Shown here piece by piece: positions 59,381 to 64,000 of a DNA stretch of 64,000 nt. The translations under genes were made by a program, and so were the position numbers. Under the pieces are notes generated by a model. That model ran no database searches. It had not been told where the DNA came from and worked only from the letters and a program-made list of their open reading frames with translations. This stretch comes from Litsea cubeba (lineage: Eukaryota; Streptophyta; Magnoliopsida; Laurales; Lauraceae), in the NCBI GenBank assembly GCA_012931725.1, contig CM022946.1, positions 113,214,093-113,278,092 on the forward strand, in the 5' to 3' direction. Each line of letters starts with the position of its first letter. Within the stretch, counting starts at the first letter, position 1.

Positions 59381-62329
59381 CTTTCATTTGGTCCATGACA
59401 TGCACGGTTTCAGCTTTTGCTGGAGTTTTCAATTGGCGGTCTGTGACAAGTTCTACTCCAATCATCAGACCTCTTCCTCTCACGTCCCCAATGACTTGGA
59501 AAAAAAAAAAGAGTCAAACCACAGGATTAGTGTCAACCAAAAATTTAATAGAAGACAACAGGAAACAAGTAGACCTATTTGTAGCATCACAAATTAAACT
59601 TTGGTACAGTTACCAAATAAGAAAATAATCATAAATCTTAGGCACATTTGAAAAGGGCTTGGACAGGCATATCATGGATTCCCCACTTCTACACACTAGG
59701 TGAAATGCAGGTCCCACATGTTTCCCCTTTTAACCACGTGACCTTGGTGTGAGGGGAATGTACAGAGAATGAGGCAAGTAACTGGCATTTGACATGAAGC
59801 AGGTCCAGGTAAATCCCAGCTCTTCCAAATGAATTCTTAATATGAGCTGTTCTTGAAAGCCACAAGCTTGCTGATGGCCATATGCAAGGTTAAGGTTGAA
59901 AATTGAAATACAGTATACATTACTATGTATTAAATGAATATGAATGCACATAAAAACATGCATATGTACATATAAATATAAATTTACAAAAAAGTATAAA
60001 AATGTAATAGCTGGTTAGCATAGTTCAATTTTTATCAACACCATTAATTATCCTTCTTGGGCACTACAAGGGCACGCTTGTCTAATGCTGGCTAAGCATG
60101 TCCCCAAATTGGAAGATCTCAAGACATTCAGTTTCTGGCTCTTTGTACAACTTGGACCTTAAATTTCTTCCTTCCAAATCATTTATCTAATGGTTATCAA
60201 TTTAAAGGCCATCAAAATGTGATATGAAAAAGATTTTCAGGTCCAATTCCAAGTGGAGCTCATCATATCAAAAGTCTGGTTTACAAAATTATCTCCCAAT
60301 TGTACACACTCATGGTCCAAGGGACACTAGAAATATTTGGGTCAATGATCATATTGTTCCCACATCAAACTATAGCAAATAGATTGTCAGGCATTCCCGA
60401 AAGAGAACAAGAATCTTACTTTCATGCTTTGCCTGGAGGGACTTGAGGCGATCTATTAGATAAGATCCCACAACATGAGCATTCTCTTGAAGTTTCTCTT
60501 TCTCAAGCACCTTCAGAACAGCATGCCCTGCAGCTGTACAAACTGGGTTACCGCCGAAGGTATTGAAGTAACTCCGATGGGTCAAAACCTGTGCAATCTC
60601 AGGTGTGGTGACCACTGCTCCAAGAGGAATCCCATTTCCAATACCCTAATTATGGCAAAGGAAATTATCAGTATACCCAGAAAACGAATTTGTAAAGCAC
60701 AGCTAACCCAAATAATAAACTTTTAAATATTCTAAAGAACAGGAATTCAAGAGCATTTAGAATTGTTAAACAGAGCATAGCTTTAATTATGCAAGATAAA
60801 AGGAGTGTTCTTGGTGAGCCTCAAGACATGCAGTGCCCAAATCCATAAACATGAACCAATGGTTTGGTAAGTGTTGCTCTAATCTTAAAATAGCTAGCAT
60901 ACAATCAAATAGAGGGTCAAGGGTGGCACAAAAACAATAGTGATCCAGCAAAAGGGTGAAAAATCAGACAAACTCCTCATATCATAGACTGCATATGGAA
61001 AATCCACATTGTTGTAAAATCCTTAGATTCAATATCAATCATAGTTGAACCCCACAAAAAAAATGGTTTGTATCTCTATAGTGAATCCCATTTACAAGTA
61101 GATCTTATCAATCTATACTTGTCGTATCAAGTCTCACAATTCAGGCAATTCCTTTGGACAGGAATAGCAGCAATTGAATGAATAATTTGAGTCATTTTTT
61201 TTACTTTATACTTTTTGTGTTTTGTTATTTATATTTTAAGAGATTCTTTAGTGATCAAGGAAACCACTTAAGATAAGAATTTGTGGAATTTTGAAGAAAT
61301 TTTAGAGAGAAACAATAGGCACCAGTGGTAACTGGTGGGCACACAACATATTGCATGTCTGCTTTGACAGATTGCCGTATTTGTCTGGTTTATATGCTAG
61401 TCATTCTAGCAACACTCCTAAAAGAAAAAAAAATCTTCCGCTATCATGAATTGGAATTTAAAGTTGAATCACCCAGTAAAAAAAATGTAAATTATATGCA
61501 ATATTGGATCCTAGCATGCATTGCCTCAGCCTACAAGCTGTATAAATGAGCAACTCAGGGTCATTCCAACCATTCTTATAGACTGCATCGTGGATTGTAG
61601 AAATCCAATAAATTTTCCCAGAATGATAGTAACTGTTCAACTTTGGACAGATCAAACCTGGACATTGGCTTTATTTTTTTATTTGCCGCCCTCCAATATC
61701 CAATAGAGTCAATATTAGGGCATGGCACACCCAATTATGGGACCTTCAGATGAATGGTCAAGATTTCCAAAGGGTAGGCTTGCATGTGGTACCATTTCTA
61801 GTTGAAAAACGTTTCCATTTCTCTCAATCATCATGTTATACCTTGTCAAAAGAATAGGGATCAAGAACCAAATAGAAGGTTGATAGAATAGAATTCACCT
61901 TTGCCATTGTCACAATGTCTGGTACAACTCCATGAGCCTCAAATCCCCAGAAATGGCTTCCAGTGCGAGCAAATCCTGACTGAACCTCATCAGCTATGCA
62001 CAGACCGCCTGCTTTCTTTATGTTCTTGTATGCAGCAGGCAAGTATCCAGGTGCCAATTCTACAATTCCACCCACGCCCTATCAAAGAAGTAGGCAAGTG
62101 TTCTAATCAAAGATGAACAGGCAACTATCCTAACTAGAAGATAAGGAAAACAGCAAAAAGGAAAAGGCATATTTAGAAAATAAACCTGTATGGCTTCAGA
62201 AATGAAACCAGCAACACGCCCCCAAGTTCCATAGTCAATCAGATCTTGTACATCTTTTGCATATTTCAATCCATCAGAGCCAAAAGCACCTCTATATGGA
62301 TCTGGGTTCATGGCATGGTGAACCCCACT
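56770..62329 (-). CDS. Alanine--glyoxylate / beta-alanine aminotransferase (AGT2/PYD4 type), last six exons
   Basis: PLP-dependent class-III aminotransferase. Exons on the minus strand: 62186-62329, 61899-62078, 60420-60645, 59381-59494, 59220-59306 and 56770-56813. They give 264 residues in one unbroken frame with a stop at 56770-56772. Motifs are NPDPYRGAFGSDG, GVGGIVELAPGY, CIADEVQSGFARTGSHFWGFE (PLP-binding Asp), and PDIVTMAK at the end of exon 61899-62078, whose Lys should bind PLP. Then come FNTFGGNPVCTAAG, GDVRGRGLMIGVELV, GVLIGKGGFFGNVFRITPPLCF and MDYTMSKM. The match is closer to Arabidopsis PYD4 (beta-alanine/uracil breakdown) than to AGT2, by memory; localisation is not visible because the N-terminus is missing. 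The upstream exons are expected beyond 64000. Confidence 0.93.
57763..58323. mobile_element. hAT-like non-autonomous element, 8-bp target duplication
   Basis: Sits in the last intron of the aminotransferase. Identical 8-bp repeats AGTTTGTG flank it (57755-57762 and 58324-58331). The ends are loosely inverted (ggtggcggacccaggatttt against catgggcagacccgtgtatt). No transposase is encoded. Confidence 0.7.
59343..59378. repeat. (GA)n microsatellite at a 5' splice site
   Basis: On the gene strand the 74-bp intron 59307-59380 starts GTT followed directly by about 18 CT units, so the repeat fills half the intron. The exon junctions on both sides are in phase. Confidence 0.9.
61010..61310. mobile_element. 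Diverged relative of the MULE-like element at 6534-7350
   Basis: The segments gtatctctatagtgaatccc, tttacaagtagatctta and 'agagattctttagtgatcaaggaaacc' parallel words in the element at 6534-7350 in the same order. It lies in an aminotransferase intron. Its borders were not determined. Confidence 0.5.
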
Positions 62330-63400
62330 CTGATGGAAATGAAAGTTAGAAAAATGGTTAAAACAATGAGCAGGTTTATCAAAAAGAGATATATAAAAAT
62401 GGGTAACTATCTGATGCATCAACTTCCACCTACCAAGTTTCAAATATAGTGATTTGTTAGTGAGATCTCACTCAATCAAAATAATTCCTTTTCCTTTCAA
62501 TGAGTTATTTTAATTCATCAGTGAGCAAATTACCATTGTTTTCCAATGGAAAATGAAGAGTAGAAACTAAAAGAAACTAGGAGCAGCAACTAAAAAGTCT
62601 GAAGTTTCTTTTATCATAAAAAAAAAACTCTCTTTTATCATCAATATTAACTTTATGTTTTGATTGTGGCTGGACAGTGTTCACTACATCCACATTCTTT
62701 AAAATGCTTGCTAATGTTGATCCTAAAGGCTAAAAGGCAAACAAAAGACATTGAAAAACCTCATACCATTCCCCAACAAATTAAAGCTTATAAACCACAA
62801 CATCAAATGAACTCAATTAGAGAAACAGAAACGATCACATCAACTGGAAACCTCAATAGATGTTTGGAAACAAGCACCTCAATAGAAAGGTTGCAAATTC
62901 AATTCCACCATTCCCAAATAGAGAAGTACAGAACAAAAAGTAAAAACATCTATAACTGGTTTTAAATAAGTTACTATTTTAATGTTTAATTAAGCTAATT
63001 ATTTTATGTAAACTGCATAATCTTCAGTGCCCTCATATGATAACCTCCACAGGGGAAACATAGTCACTAGCGTGATGATCACCAAGGGGCCTCTTTATTT
63101 TATGAAACAATAGCAAACTAGCAATAACAACTTGAAAATGGCATCGCTTCAAATGACTCATAAGCCGTTATCTGATGTGGCCAGATTAGTGTAGAAGGAT
63201 CCACCCAATCATAGTCACCTTTAAAACAAACTTAGCACAATCACTTCTAGGGCTCTATCCCAAAAAGATGGGAATAAATTGAAAAGTTATTGAAGAATAT
63301 TTTTTCAGAAAACATGAGAGGCCATTGAATAGCCTTCCAGAACATCCAAATAAAGAATGTTCCCTTTTACACATGGAAATCCTTCTAAATAAAAACATCA
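62330..63400. other. Aminotransferase intron upstream of exon 62186-62329
   Basis: No further exon was recognised; the preceding exon (a WKFNVVQ-type end in related genes) is not seen on the minus strand. The sequence is AT-rich. Confidence 0.5.
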
Positions 63401-63404
63401 TGGT

Positions 63405-63722
63405 CATATTTGGCAACTAAATCCTCGGGGAAAAGATTTCCATTTTTCATGAAGTCGTGGAAAACCCACATTTGGCAATTGTAAATCCCTAAGGATTTAA
63501 GGATTTGGACCAATTGAAATCGTCGTTTCTGAGGATTTTCAGATACAAACTCCCCCCATATGATTTGAAAATCCTCTCTTTTGCAGATATGTGCACCAAA
63601 AACAATTTTTTGTCAACTATATGCATCAATGTCAATGTGAAATCCTCAGCTATACAAATCCTTGAAGAGGAATCCCAATCCCAAGGGTAGAAAGGAATCC
63701 TTAGCTGCTATCAAATGTGCTT
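63405..63722. mobile_element. MITE-like element (weak)
   Basis: The left catatttggcaactaaatcc and the reverse complement of the right end cacatttgatagcagctaag are inverted. The interior has several aaatcc/ggattt words forming a fold-back. No target duplication was confirmed. Confidence 0.5.
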
Positions 63723-64000
63723 ACATTGAATAGACCATAGGACTGTTGGATTATACTGCATATTTGTGCCTATTGTTGTACAAAGTTGTTCCTGCGGTTG
63801 GGTCCCATGGACACAGGCCCTGGCCATGGATGTTGGGTTGATATAACCCATTTTTTGGCAACCCCTCTTGGGCTACATCACTACCTCCCCAACTCAACCA
63901 TGCATTCCATTTGAGGGCACCACAAAAGCACCAAAGTGCCCCTTAATTTGATAATAGTTGATAAAAAAGCAATAGTAAGTAGAGAGATCAAAGAATGACA
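63723..64000. other. Right window edge, no feature seen
   Basis: Non-coding; still inside the expected intron of the aminotransferase. Confidence 0.4.

Overview
This is nuclear DNA of a flowering plant. Two genes are split by introns with plant-type splice sites, and intact Ty1-copia and Ty3-gypsy (Tat-type) retrotransposons, Helitron, MULE/hAT-like and SINE insertions occupy most of the space between them. I cannot fix the species from the sequence.

Host genes. (1) RAPTOR, the substrate-binding subunit of the TOR complex, lies on the minus strand. Ten exons run from the start codon at 15594 to 1258, and the rest of the gene is off the left edge. Its first intron is about 10 kb and full of transposon debris. 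Its second exon has one extra base that breaks the frame. (2) A single-exon chloroplast YGGT/YlmG gene is on the plus strand (50144-50917). (3) The last six exons of a mitochondrial or peroxisomal class-III aminotransferase of the AGT2/PYD4 type are on the minus strand (62329-56770); its 5' exons are off the right edge. From memory, RAPTOR1 and PYD4 are also neighbours in Arabidopsis, so the pair looks like old microsynteny pulled apart by retrotransposons.

Layout. 1-940: broken copia fragment inside a RAPTOR intron. 1258-5126: RAPTOR exons 10 to 2. 5127-15279: RAPTOR intron 1, holding two adjacent TIR elements, a LINE RNase H remnant, an RTE-type LINE split by a TIR element with an 8-bp target duplication, and a second RTE fragment. 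15280-15594: RAPTOR exon 1. 18961-26092: young copia element with 5-bp target duplication TTAAT. 26098-34232: intergenic DNA with MITE-like and SINE-like pieces. 34238-45132: Tat-type gypsy element with two RNase H domains, a 72-bp minisatellite and a spliced antisense gene with its own TATA box. 45133-45686: SINE-like cluster sitting between the gypsy LTR and its target duplication. 46190-48225: small TIR element carrying a Helitron with a long internal minisatellite. 50144-50917: YlmG. 56770-62329: aminotransferase, with a hAT-like element in its last intron.

The most unusual signals are three. The copia element has no tRNA-type primer site; its primer position is perfectly complementary over 14 bases to its own LTR, which suggests self-priming. 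The gypsy element carries a three-exon antisense gene with its own promoter. A head-to-head SINE palindrome sits exactly at an LTR/host junction.
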